64,000 nt of DNA, taken from the NCBI RefSeq assembly GCF_019710475.1, contig NZ_JAJFAX010000008.1, positions 62,001-126,000 of the forward strand, given 5' to 3'. Shown here piece after piece: positions 44,202 through 52,057 of the stretch. Both the position numbers and the translations under genes were made by a program. This DNA is from Glycomyces sp. TRM65418. Its GTDB lineage: Bacteria > Actinomycetota > Actinomycetes > Mycobacteriales > Micromonosporaceae. The notes beneath the pieces were generated by a model. It made no database searches. It saw nothing but the letters and a program-made list of their open reading frames with translations, and was not told the origin of the DNA. The stretch's first letter is position 1. The number at the start of each line of letters is the position of its first letter.

Positions 44202-45437
44202 TCACTCCTCGCATTCGCTCGCGTCGCCGTTGTACGAGAAGGTCACCGCGACGGTCTCCGACAGCGGGCGCGTCGTCCCCGCCGCGGGGTCCTGCTCGAT
44301 CACCTCGCAGTCGTCGTACGTGAAGTCCAGGGCCGAACGCCACTTCCCCGTCTCCTCCACGTCGGCGAACCCCGCCTCCTCGACGGCCCGGCGGGCGTCG
44401 GCGGTCGACAGGCCGATCAGGTCCGGGACGGCGCCCGTGGCGGGGCGCTCGGAGGTGGGGCGCTCGGCTTCTTCGGTGACCTCGTCCCGGGACGGCTCCT
44501 CGGGCTCGTCGTCGGCCGGTGCCGGGCTCGGCGACGCAGCGGTCTCGGGGCCCTCCGAGGGCTCGCTGGGGCTCGTGGAGGGCGAGGCGGTCGCAGTGGT
44601 GGGTTCGGGCTCCACGGCGGCCGCAGGAGCGCTCTCAGCGCCGCCGACGCCGCCCTGGGAGGCCTCCTCGTCGCCCCAGCGGGTCCCGAACGCCGCTCCG
44701 GCGGCCACGACGACCGCGAGCGCCGCGACGACCGCCAGTGCGCGCCTCCCGCCGCGCCGCCGAGCAGCGGGTTCCTCCTCGACCATGTCGAGCTCGCGCG
44801 TCTCGGCCGGCGGCTGCTCGACGGCCAGCACCCCGCCGGCGGCCGCGGTCACCGGCTCGACGCCGAGGCGGCGGCGCAGCGTCGCCGCCACCAGCGGGGT
44901 CCGGGCCGCACCGCCGGCCATGAGCACGCCCGCGAGCGCACCCGGGGCGACCATCGCCTCGCCGAGGGCCTCCTCCAAAAGGCTCGCGGTGCCTTCGACC
45001 AGCTCCTCGATGCGGGACTCGAGTTCCTCGCGCGTGAGCGGCAGTTTGACGTCGGCCGCCGGGAGGGTCATGACGGTGAAGTCCCGGTCGGACAGCGCCT
45101 CGCGCGCCTGCGTGATCTTCTGGAGCAGCAGTTCGCGCAGCTTCCGGTCGGCGGGGTCGGCCGGGTCGTCGATCCGGGCCCAGAGCCGCACGCCCGCATC
45201 GGGGTGGCGGCCGGAGAGGTAGGCCAGGAGCAGGCCGTCGAACTCGGCGCCGCCGATCGCGGCGGACCGTTCGGCGACGATCACGTGGGCGTGGCCGAAC
45301 CGCCTGACGACGGCGGCCTGGAACGCGCTGCGGCCGAGCCGGTAGACGGCGAAGGCGGCGTCCGGTTCCAGCGGGCGTCCCGTCGCCTCGGTCAGCCTCG
45401 CCGCGGCGGCCTCGGGATCGATGCGGGCCGCGGTCAT
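44202..45437 (-). CDS. Truncated Hsp70-like ATPase-fold protein with PASTA domain
   Basis: 411 residues. Residues about 10-205 match only the second half of an Hsp70 nucleotide-binding domain: AFAVYRLGRSAFQAAVVRRFG resembles the phosphate-2/adenosine region, AAIGGAEFDGLLLAYL the GGxDFD segment, KLPLTREELE the middle, and AGVLMAGGAARTPLV the adenosine loop. The first half is missing and the Gly-rich loop DLGGGT reads RLGRSA, so ATP hydrolysis is doubtful. One membrane helix (232-251), a Pro/Ser/Glu linker and an external PASTA domain (337-402) follow. ATG 45437 overlaps the stop of a 33-codon upstream frame (ATGA). Confidence 0.65.
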   Translation of the reverse strand: MTAARIDPEAAAARLTEATGRPLEPDAAFAVYRLGRSAFQAAVVRRFGHAHVIVAERSAAIGGAEFDGLLLAYLSGRHPDAGVRLWARIDDPADPADRKLRELLLQKITQAREALSDRDFTVMTLPAADVKLPLTREELESRIEELVEGTASLLEEALGEAMVAPGALAGVLMAGGAARTPLVAATLRRRLGVEPVTAAAGGVLAVEQPPAETRELDMVEEEPAARRRGGRRALAVVAALAVVVAAGAAFGTRWGDEEASQGGVGGAESAPAAAVEPEPTTATASPSTSPSEPSEGPETAASPSPAPADDEPEEPSRDEVTEEAERPTSERPATGAVPDLIGLSTADARRAVEEAGFADVEETGKWRSALDFTYDDCEVIEQDPAAGTTRPLSETVAVTFSYNGDASECEE

Positions 45438-45535
45438 GAGCGGCTCGCGATCGGGCTCGGCGGCATCGGACGGCTCACGGGCACGCTCGCTCTCGGCGCT
45501 GCCCCCGCTGGTGCGGTCGGAGGGACGTTCGGCAT
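45434..45535 (-). CDS. Possible 33-residue leader peptide coupled to the Hsp70-like gene
   Basis: ATG 45535 opens a 33-residue Pro/Ala/Ser-rich frame (MPNVPPTAPAGAAPRA...) that stops in an ATGA overlap with the Hsp70-like start. TACACT lies 7 nt before this ATG, the same arrangement as other leaderless genes here. It may be a translational coupler, or it may reflect a frameshift that separated an original N-terminus. No similarity was recognised. Confidence 0.35.
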   Translation of the reverse strand: MPNVPPTAPAGAAPRASVPVSRPMPPSPIASRS

Positions 45536-45627
45536 AGAGGGGAGTGTATGACGAGAGATCAGGCCGCTTCGAACCGTCTTGTCGTGTTTTGAGGCGCTTA
45601 CGGAGCGCAGTCGCCGTTCGCGACGAC

Positions 45628-45658
45628 GCGGGGCCGGGCACTCGGTGCCCGGCCCCGC
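45628..45658 (-). terminator. Terminator of the nrdRJ operon
   Basis: A 14-bp perfect stem (GCGGGGCCGGGCAC and complement) with a 3-nt loop, 14 nt beyond the nrdJ stop. It separates nrdJ from the Hsp70-like gene. Confidence 0.85.
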
Positions 45659-45671
45659 CCCTTCGTCGTCC

Positions 45672-48530
45672 CTAGCTGCAGCCGCTGGTGGCGCCGCAGC
45701 CCTCGCAGGCGTAGCAGGAGCCCGCGGGGCGCATCTTGGTGCCGCAGTTCATGCACAGCGGCGCGTCGGCGCTGCGGGCCTGGGCCGAGTTGAGGACGTC
45801 CTTGCGGGACTGCTTCGACTCGATCTGCACCCGCTGGGTCACCGCTTCGGCGACGTCGGCGTCGGCGGAGTCCTCGATCGGGGCCGACCCGCGCAGCGCG
45901 TCGAGGTCGACCTCGGGCTGGTGGACCTTGGACGGGTCCTCGCCGTTGAGTTCGGCGGTGCGCTCGGCCGTGGTCAGGATCCCGAGCGCGGCGCGCTCCT
46001 CGTACGGCAGGTAGTCCAGCGCCAGGCGGCGGAAGATGTAGTCCACCAGCGAGGAGGCCATGCGGATGTCCGGGTCGTCGGTCATACCGGCGGGCTCGAA
46101 GCGCATGTTGGTGAACTTCTCGACGTACTTCTCGAGCGGCACCCCGTACTGGAGGGCGATCGAGATCGAGACCGACAGCGCGTCCATGACGCCCGCGAGG
46201 GTCGAGCCCTGCTTGGACATCTTGAGGAAGACCTCGCCGAGGCCGTCGTCCGGGTAGGACGAGGAGGTCATGTAGCCCTCGGCCCCGCCGACGGTGAACG
46301 AGATGGTCTGGCTCGGGCGCTTCTTCGGCAGCTTCCGGCGGACCGGCCCGTGCGTCGCGACCGTGGAGACGACCTGCTCGACGGCCGCTTCGACGGCCTT
46401 GTCGATCTCCTTCTTCTTGGCGGACAGGGGCTGCCCGACCTTGCAGTTGTCGCGGTAGACCGCGAGGGCCTTGAGGCCGAGCTTCCAGCCCTGGAAGTAG
46501 ACCTCCTCGATGTCCTCGACGGTGGCCGTCTCGGGCAGGTTGACGGTCTTGGAGACCGACCCGCTCAGGAACGGCTGCACGGCGGCCATCATGTTGACGT
46601 GGCCCATCGGCGAGATGGACCGCTCGCCCATGGCGCAGTCGAACACCGAGTAGTGCTCCTCGGCCAGGTGCGGCGCGCCGACGACGTGCCCGTGGTCGGC
46701 GATGTAGTCGACGATCTCCTTGCGCTCGTCCTCGCCGTACCCGAGGGTCGTGAGCGCGCGGGGCACGGTCTGGTTGACGATCTCCATGGAGCCGCCGCCG
46801 ACGAGCTTCTTGTGCTTGACGAGCGCGAGGTCGGGCTCGATGCCCGTCGTGTCGCAGTCCATCATGAAGGAGATGGTGCCGGTCGGCGCCAGCACCGAGG
46901 CCTGGGCGTTGCGCCAGCCGTTGACGGCGCCGATCTCGTTGCCCCGCGTCCATTCGGCCTTGGCCGCGTCGAGGACGGTGGCGTCGACGTCGCCGAAGGT
47001 GCGGACCTGCTCGGCGGCCTCGGCGTGCTTGCGCATGACCCGCTGGTGCGGCTCGGCGTTGACCTCGTAGCCGGCGTAGGGGCCGACGACGCCCGCGATC
47101 TCGGCGGAGCGGCGGTAGGAGACGCCGGTCATCAGGGAGGTGATGGCGGCGGCCAGGGCCCGGCCGTCCTCGGAGTCGTAGGCGTGGCCGGAGGCCATGA
47201 GCAGGGCGCCGAGGTTGGAGTAGCCGATGCCGAGCTGGCGGAAGTCGCGCGTGGTCTGCGCGATCTTCTCGGTCGGGAAGTCCGCGAAGGAGATCGAGAT
47301 CTCCATGGCGGTGATGACGAATTCGACCGTGGCGACGAACCGCTCGACGTCGAACGAGCCGTCCTCGCCGAGGAACTTCATGAGGTTCAGGCTCGCCAGG
47401 TTGCACGAGGAGTCGTCGAGGTGCAGGTACTCGCTGCACGGGTTCGACGCGCTGATCCGCCCGGAGTTGGGGGACGTGTGCCAGTCCTGGATGGTGCCGT
47501 CGTACTGGATGCCCGGGTCGGCGCAGTCCCAGGCGGCCTGGGCCATGCGGCGGAAGACCTCGCGGGCGTCGCGCCGGAAGAGCTCCTCGCCGGTGGTGCG
47601 GGCGTTGAGCGCGTAGTCGGTGCCGTTCTCGACGGCCTTCATGAACTCGTCGGTGACGCGGACCGAGTTGTTGGCGTTCTGGTACTGGACCGAGAACATG
47701 TCCTCGCCGCCGAGGTCGACGTCGAAACCGGCGTCGCGCAGCGCGCGGATCTTGTCCTCTTCGCGGGCCTTGGTGTCGATGAAGGCCTCGATGTCGGGGT
47801 GGTCGACGTCGAGGATGACCATCTTGGCGGCCCGGCGGGTCGCGCCCCCGGACTTGATGGTCCCGGCGGAGGCGTCGGCGCCGCGCATGAAGCTGATCGG
47901 GCCGGAGGCGTTGCCGCCGGAGGAGAGCAGTTCGGCGGACGAGCGGATCCGGGAGAGGTTGACCCCGGCGCCGGAGCCGCCCTTGAAGATCATCCCCTCT
48001 TCCTTGTACCAGTCGAGGATGGACTCCATCGTGTCGTCCACACTGAGGATGAAGCAAGCCGAGACTTGCTGCGGCGCAGCGGTTCCCACGTTGAACCAGA
48101 CCGGCGAGTTGAAGCTGAAGTACTGGTGGAGCAGCAGCCAGGTGAGTTCGTCGGCGAAGACCTGGGCGTCCTCGGCGGAGGCGAAGTACCCGTGCTTCTC
48201 GCCCGCGGCGTGGTACTGGTGCACCACACGGTCGATGACCTGCTTGAGGCTCCACTCGCGCTGCGGGGTGCCGACCGCGCCGCGGAAGTACTTCGAGGTG
48301 ACGATCTGGGTGGCGTTCTGGCTCCAGAACGCCGGGAACTCGACGCCGCGCTGCTCGAAGTTGACCGAGCCGTCGCGCCAGTTGGTCATGACGACGTCGC
48401 GGGACTCCCACACGACGTCGTCGTACGGGTGTACGTCCGGTTTGGTGAAGACGCGCTCCACCCTGAGGCCCTTCTCGGCCTTCTTCGCAGTCGCCTTGCC
48501 GCCTTCGGCGGCCTTCGTGGTCTTCGGCAT
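45672..48530 (-). CDS. nrdJ: Adenosylcobalamin-dependent (class II) ribonucleotide reductase
   Basis: Makes deoxyribonucleotides using a coenzyme-B12 thiyl radical; oxygen-independent. 952 residues. An N-terminal Lys/Ala-rich tail precedes the barrel, which has FNSPVWFNVG, SACFILSVDDTM, NPCSEYLHLDDSSCNLASLNL (substrate and thiyl Cys, catalytic Glu) and PTGTISFMMDCDTTGIEP. The C-terminus has the redox/zinc cysteines CMNCGTKM...CYACEGCGATSGC. ATG 48530 is chosen because AGGGGCGAG precedes it; an ATG seven codons earlier is also possible. Follows nrdR by 58 nt. Confidence 0.96.
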   Translation of the reverse strand: MPKTTKAAEGGKATAKKAEKGLRVERVFTKPDVHPYDDVVWESRDVVMTNWRDGSVNFEQRGVEFPAFWSQNATQIVTSKYFRGAVGTPQREWSLKQVIDRVVHQYHAAGEKHGYFASAEDAQVFADELTWLLLHQYFSFNSPVWFNVGTAAPQQVSACFILSVDDTMESILDWYKEEGMIFKGGSGAGVNLSRIRSSAELLSSGGNASGPISFMRGADASAGTIKSGGATRRAAKMVILDVDHPDIEAFIDTKAREEDKIRALRDAGFDVDLGGEDMFSVQYQNANNSVRVTDEFMKAVENGTDYALNARTTGEELFRRDAREVFRRMAQAAWDCADPGIQYDGTIQDWHTSPNSGRISASNPCSEYLHLDDSSCNLASLNLMKFLGEDGSFDVERFVATVEFVITAMEISISFADFPTEKIAQTTRDFRQLGIGYSNLGALLMASGHAYDSEDGRALAAAITSLMTGVSYRRSAEIAGVVGPYAGYEVNAEPHQRVMRKHAEAAEQVRTFGDVDATVLDAAKAEWTRGNEIGAVNGWRNAQASVLAPTGTISFMMDCDTTGIEPDLALVKHKKLVGGGSMEIVNQTVPRALTTLGYGEDERKEIVDYIADHGHVVGAPHLAEEHYSVFDCAMGERSISPMGHVNMMAAVQPFLSGSVSKTVNLPETATVEDIEEVYFQGWKLGLKALAVYRDNCKVGQPLSAKKKEIDKAVEAAVEQVVSTVATHGPVRRKLPKKRPSQTISFTVGGAEGYMTSSSYPDDGLGEVFLKMSKQGSTLAGVMDALSVSISIALQYGVPLEKYVEKFTNMRFEPAGMTDDPDIRMASSLVDYIFRRLALDYLPYEERAALGILTTAERTAELNGEDPSKVHQPEVDLDALRGSAPIEDSADADVAEAVTQRVQIESKQSRKDVLNSAQARSADAPLCMNCGTKMRPAGSCYACEGCGATSGCS

Positions 48531-48588
48531 GTCTCGCCCCTGTCTGCTCATGCCTGATGGGAATCGTTGGTGTCGTTGCTCGGTGGGG

Positions 48589-49053
48589 TCAGCCGCCGTT
48601 GCGGGCGGCGTGGTCTTCGCGCAGCTGTGCGATGGCGGCCTCGAAGTCCTCGAGGGACTCGAAGCTCTGGTAGACGCTGGCGAAGCGCAGGTAGGCGACC
48701 TCGTCGAGCTGCCGCAGCGGCTTGAGGATCGCCAGGCCGACGTCGTTGGCCGGGACCTCGGCCACGCCGCGGGAGCGGATCTCGTCCTCGACGGTCTGCG
48801 CCAGCTTCGCCACGTCGTCGGCGTCCACCGGCCGGCCCTGGCACGCCTTGAGCACGCCGGTGGCGACCTTGCTGCGGCTGAACGGCTCGGTCGCGCCGCT
48901 GCGCTTGACGACGGCGAGGATCGACTCCTCGACGGTGGTGAAGCGCTTCTCGCACTGCTGGCAGACCCTGCGGCGCCGGATGATCTTGCCGTCCTCGGCC
49001 TCGCGCGAGTCGACCACTCGGCTGTCCGGATGACGACAGTAAGGGCATCGCAT
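48589..49053 (-). CDS. nrdR: Transcriptional repressor NrdR
   Basis: ATP/dATP-sensing zinc-finger repressor of ribonucleotide reductase genes; 154 residues. Zinc finger [18 protein letters not shown]...[16 protein letters not shown] (two CxxC), then the ATP-cone domain [32 protein letters not shown] 49053 with GGAGAG at 6 nt. First gene of the nrdR-nrdJ operon; its own upstream region has palindromes suited as NrdR boxes. Confidence 0.96.
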   Translation of the reverse strand: MRCPYCRHPDSRVVDSREAEDGKIIRRRRVCQQCEKRFTTVEESILAVVKRSGATEPFSRSKVATGVLKACQGRPVDADDVAKLAQTVEDEIRSRGVAEVPANDVGLAILKPLRQLDEVAYLRFASVYQSFESLEDFEAAIAQLREDHAARNGG

Positions 49054-49203
49054 CGCTACTCTCCTTCTAAGCCATCGTCTCGTCCGCTCAGCGAGCCTGC
49101 GAGCCGCGCGTTCGCCCGGTCCGACCGTTCGCGGGGTGCCGACCCGTCGGCCCCGCCTTCGTGGGGACAGTCTGCTCCCGCCGCTCCAGTCGGTGCGGAA
49201 ACC

Positions 49204-49248
49204 CCAACACCTAGTGAGAGACGATACAACAAACCACAAGATCTTGTG
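49204..49248 (-). promoter_or_regulatory. Putative NrdR box pair
   Basis: CACAAGATCTTGTG at 49235-49248 is a perfect 14-bp palindrome close to known actinomycete NrdR boxes. A weaker partner, CCAACACCTAGTGAGA, is centred 29 bp away at 49212/49213. NrdR usually binds two boxes a few helical turns apart; the spacing here is slightly short. Confidence 0.5.
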
Positions 49249-49331
49249 CCAAGGATAGCTCAGATCAATGTGCCAAGATCATGGAGGAGTTCGGGGACGG
49301 GCTCCAGTGAACCAGTGATCGACACACCCTC

Positions 49332-49351
49332 GTTCACCCGTGCGGGTGAAC
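49332..49351. other. 20-bp inverted repeat GTTCACCCG-TG-CGGGTGAAC
   Basis: Two perfect 9-bp arms flank a TG centre, midway between the divergent nrdR and lexA promoters. It is not a LexA box and not an NrdR box; the protein that might bind it is unknown. Confidence 0.5.
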
Positions 49352-49394
49352 CTGCGGCAAAACACATTCCGACCAGCGCGGCGACACGCCGTTG

Positions 49395-49435
49395 TCGCAC
49401 GAATGTTTGACTTGACACAGCACCTGAGTTACATT
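49395..49435 (+). promoter_or_regulatory. lexA promoter with SOS box
   Basis: TCGCAC-GAAT-GTTTGA (49395-49410) matches 10 of the 12 fixed positions of the actinobacterial LexA box TCGAAC-N4-GTTCGA. It overlaps the -35 TTGACT (49407-49412), which is 17 nt from TACATT (49430-49435). This is autorepression geometry. Confidence 0.75.
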
Positions 49436-49480
49436 GTCGGAATCAGACATACCGTCCCATTTGTCTAACGGGAGCCTCCT

Positions 49481-50137
49481 GTGGCTAGCGAGACCGCAAC
49501 AGCCCGACCGAAAACGCGCAAGCTGACGCGTCGGCAGCAGCAAGTCCTCGAATACATCGAGGAGTTCATCAACAACAAGGGGTACCCGCCCAGCGTCCGG
49601 GAGATCGGCGCCGAAGTGGGGCTCGCCTCGGCCTCGTCGGTGGCGTACCAGATGAAGCAGCTCGAACGGAAGGGCTACCTCAACCGCCTGGCCGGTCGGC
49701 CGCGCGCGGTCGGGGTCCGCCAGTCCACCCCGGGCGGCGTCCAGACCTGTTCGCAGCACCCGCGGCCGCGGTACGTCCCGATGGTCGGCGAGATCGCCGC
49801 GGGGCAGCCGATCCTGGCCGAGGAGCGCGACTACGACGTCATGCCCCTGCCCGCCGAGTTCGTCGGCGAAGGCGTGCACTTCCTCCTGCGGGTCAAGGGC
49901 GACTCGATGGTCGACGCGGCCATCACCGACGGGGACTGGGTGGTCGTGCGCCAGCAGCCCGACGCGCTCAACGGCGAGATCGTGGCGGCCATGATCGACG
50001 GCGAGGCCACGGTGAAGACCTGGAAGCGCAAGAACGGCAAGCCGTGGCTGCTCCCGGCCAACGAGCTGTACGACCCGATCGACGCCTCGGAGGCCGAGAT
50101 CCTCGGCCGGGTCGTCGCGGTCCTCCGGAAGATCTAG
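49481..50137 (+). CDS. lexA: LexA repressor
   Basis: SOS repressor that self-cleaves with RecA; 218 residues. Winged HTH (about 14-80: LTRRQQQVLEYIEEFINNKGYPPSVREIGAEVGLASASSV), cleavage site EIA-AG-QP, catalytic Ser in GDSMVDAAI and Lys in EATVKTW. GTG 49481 with GGAG upstream. It controls itself through the overlapping SOS box. Divergent from nrdR, the arrangement of mycobacteria. Confidence 0.97.
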   Translation: MASETATARPKTRKLTRRQQQVLEYIEEFINNKGYPPSVREIGAEVGLASASSVAYQMKQLERKGYLNRLAGRPRAVGVRQSTPGGVQTCSQHPRPRYVPMVGEIAAGQPILAEERDYDVMPLPAEFVGEGVHFLLRVKGDSMVDAAITDGDWVVVRQQPDALNGEIVAAMIDGEATVKTWKRKNGKPWLLPANELYDPIDASEAEILGRVVAVLRKI

Positions 50138-50148
50138 CGGTGCGGGAG

Positions 50149-50169
50149 CGGGCGGCGTCGCGCCGCCCG
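50149..50169. terminator. Terminator after lexA
   Basis: CGGGCGGCG and its complement form a 9-bp stem with a TCG loop, 11 nt after the lexA stop, between convergent genes. Confidence 0.7.
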
Positions 50170-50240
50170 TGATGCGTGCCGGCAGTGCCGCGATGCCCGC
50201 GGTGGGCGCCCGAGGCGCCGATCCCGGGCGCCGGAACGCC

Positions 50241-51986
50241 CTAACGCCCCCGGCCGCGCGCCGGGCCGCTCTCAGGCGGGCCCCAGAAGCCGTCGTCATC
50301 GGGCTCCGGGGTCCGTTCGCCGTTTCCGGCGCCGTACACCGAGCCCTTGGCCGCTCCCCCGCCGTAGACGTTCCCGCCGGTCGGTTCCGGGGGGGTCACG
50401 GGGCGCGCCCGGTAGACGCTCCCCGAGGGCAGGTGTTCGCTGTTCGGTGACGGCGGCGGAGGCGGTGGCGGCGGTACGGGGCGGGGCGGCCCGAAGGACT
50501 GGCCCGGGCCGGCGTTGTCGTAGACGCTGCCGTTGCCGCCGCCTTCGAAGGCGCCGTACTGGGGTTCTTCGCGCGGGGCGCCGTACACCGAGCCGGTGGC
50601 GGGAGGGGTGGCGGGACCCGGTTCGGGTCGTGCCGGGGCGGCGGCGCCGTAGACGTTCCCGGAGGGTTCGGGCCGGGCGGGGCCGCCGTAGACGCCGGGT
50701 TCGGGTTTGGCCGCGCCGTAGACGTTGCCCGAAGGCTCCGGGCGAGGGGCGCCGTAGACGGCGCCGCGGGCGACCTGGCCGAGGTCGGGATCGGGGTGTC
50801 CGGCCTCGATGCCGAGGTCCACGGGGTCGTCCTCGAAGACGCGTTCGTCGCCGAAGACGGATTCCTCGGCGGCGAAGCCCATCTCGGTGGAGTCGTCCTC
50901 CTCGTCCTGGGCCTTGCGGTATTTGCGGATGACGAGGATGCCGCCGATCATGACGGCCATGCCGAGGACCGCGATGGCGGCCAGGATCCGCACGATGGTG
51001 TCGAAGCCGAGGTCGAGGATGCGGTCGACGAGCGAGGGGCCCTCGTCTTCGGCGGCCGCGCCGTCGTCCGCGCCGCCGTCGGCGGGTTCCTCGGCGGCCG
51101 GAGCGGCCGGTGTGTACGAGGTGATGGTGCCGATGCCGCTCTCGCCTGCGCCGGACGCGAGGGTGTGGAAGGCGCCGTCGGGGCCGTACGTGAGGCCTTC
51201 GGCGGTGCCCTCGTCCGCGAGGGGCGTGATCACCGGCTCGGTGCCGGTGAGCGCCCCGATCAGGTCGTTGTCGGCGACGGTCCACTCGTAGACGGCGTTC
51301 GAGGTGCGCAGCGCGGCCTTCGTGCCGTCCGCGTTGAGGGCGGCGCCGGTGACCGAGCCGCCCTCGGCGAGGGTCACGGTGCCGACGTTCTCCATCGGGG
51401 TGTCCTGGGACTGGTTCTCGCCGGGCGGGTAGAAGAGGTTGGCCTGGCCGTCGGCCATGGTGATGAACAGCGGCTTCTTCTCCCCCTCGCGCGGGATGAG
51501 GAAGGCCTCGACCTCTTCGGCGGCGTCGGGGAAGACGTACCGGTAGATCACGAAGTTGGTGAGATCGTTCGGGTCGATCTGGTTGACGGTGATCCAGTCG
51601 CGATCGAGCGCGCCGCCGGTGTCGCCCACCCAGATGAAGCCGTTGACGTCGAGCGCCAGCGCCTGCGGGTCGATGGGCAGGTGACCGATCCAGGCTTCGT
51701 CGTCCTCGCGGACGTTGCAGTCCTCGCCGACGCGCATGATCGACAGCGTGTCGTCCTGGTTCTCGGCGCCGGAGGCGATCCACCAGCCGTCGCCGTCGTT
51801 CGCCGCGGTGATGCCGGAGGGGTCGGCCAGCCGTGGGTCGTTCAGGTTGCACAGCACGTTCCCGACGCCGGACTCCTCGTCCTGAGCGTAAACGGGGGGC
51901 GCGGCCGTCACTAGGGCGGCGATGCCTGCAGCCCCGGCGACGAGCCGCGCGGGCAGGGCCGACCGGCCCACACGGCGCTCTCGCAT
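50241..51986 (-). CDS. Secreted/membrane protein with propeller-like domain and VYG-repeat cytoplasmic tail
   Basis: 581 residues; mycobacterial Rv2721c-like position. Signal peptide MRERRVGRSALP...APPVYA cleaved near residue 35. The extracytoplasmic part (about 36-310) has repeated beta-propeller-like segments (ADPSGITAANDGDGWWIAS, PQALALDVNGFIWVGDTGG, EGLTYGPDGAFHTLASG). A membrane helix (about 335-358) is followed by a disordered Pro/Gly tail with nine V-Y motifs, mostly G-[NSA]-VYG. ATG 51986 is chosen to give a proper signal peptide. Partners and function unknown. Confidence 0.8.
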   Translation of the reverse strand: MRERRVGRSALPARLVAGAAGIAALVTAAPPVYAQDEESGVGNVLCNLNDPRLADPSGITAANDGDGWWIASGAENQDDTLSIMRVGEDCNVREDDEAWIGHLPIDPQALALDVNGFIWVGDTGGALDRDWITVNQIDPNDLTNFVIYRYVFPDAAEEVEAFLIPREGEKKPLFITMADGQANLFYPPGENQSQDTPMENVGTVTLAEGGSVTGAALNADGTKAALRTSNAVYEWTVADNDLIGALTGTEPVITPLADEGTAEGLTYGPDGAFHTLASGAGESGIGTITSYTPAAPAAEEPADGGADDGAAAEDEGPSLVDRILDLGFDTIVRILAAIAVLGMAVMIGGILVIRKYRKAQDEEDDSTEMGFAAEESVFGDERVFEDDPVDLGIEAGHPDPDLGQVARGAVYGAPRPEPSGNVYGAAKPEPGVYGGPARPEPSGNVYGAAAPARPEPGPATPPATGSVYGAPREEPQYGAFEGGGNGSVYDNAGPGQSFGPPRPVPPPPPPPPSPNSEHLPSGSVYRARPVTPPEPTGGNVYGGGAAKGSVYGAGNGERTPEPDDDGFWGPPESGPARGRGR

Positions 51987-52057
51987 CAGGCAAGTGTTCC
52001 AGAACACGGCCGCTTATTGGCGCGACCCCCGTGAGACATGTTCGGGACCACTGGAAT

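Larger units (their letters stand above)
49054..49480. promoter_or_regulatory. Divergent nrdR-lexA control region
   Basis: This 427-nt region contains, from nrdR toward lexA, the putative NrdR boxes (49204-49248), a 20-bp inverted repeat (49332-49351), and the LexA box and lexA promoter (49395-49435). TGCCAAG occurs twice (49247 and 49271). No gene is supported. Confidence 0.6.

Noticed and set aside
45438-45641. N-terminal extension of the Hsp70-like protein up to 45641
   Set aside because: It would start within the nrdRJ terminator stem and has no family similarity; the ATG at 45437 is preferred.
45672-48557. Long plus-strand frames opposite nrdJ
   Set aside because: Antisense shadows rich in Val/Gly/Asp/Arg with no domain signature, whereas nrdJ is unmistakable on the minus strand.
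49054-49480. Cobalamin riboswitch upstream of nrdRJ
   Set aside because: No B12-box-like sequence was recognised. B12 riboswitches are known before class I genes in Streptomyces, not before nrdJ, and the region is explained by protein-binding sites.
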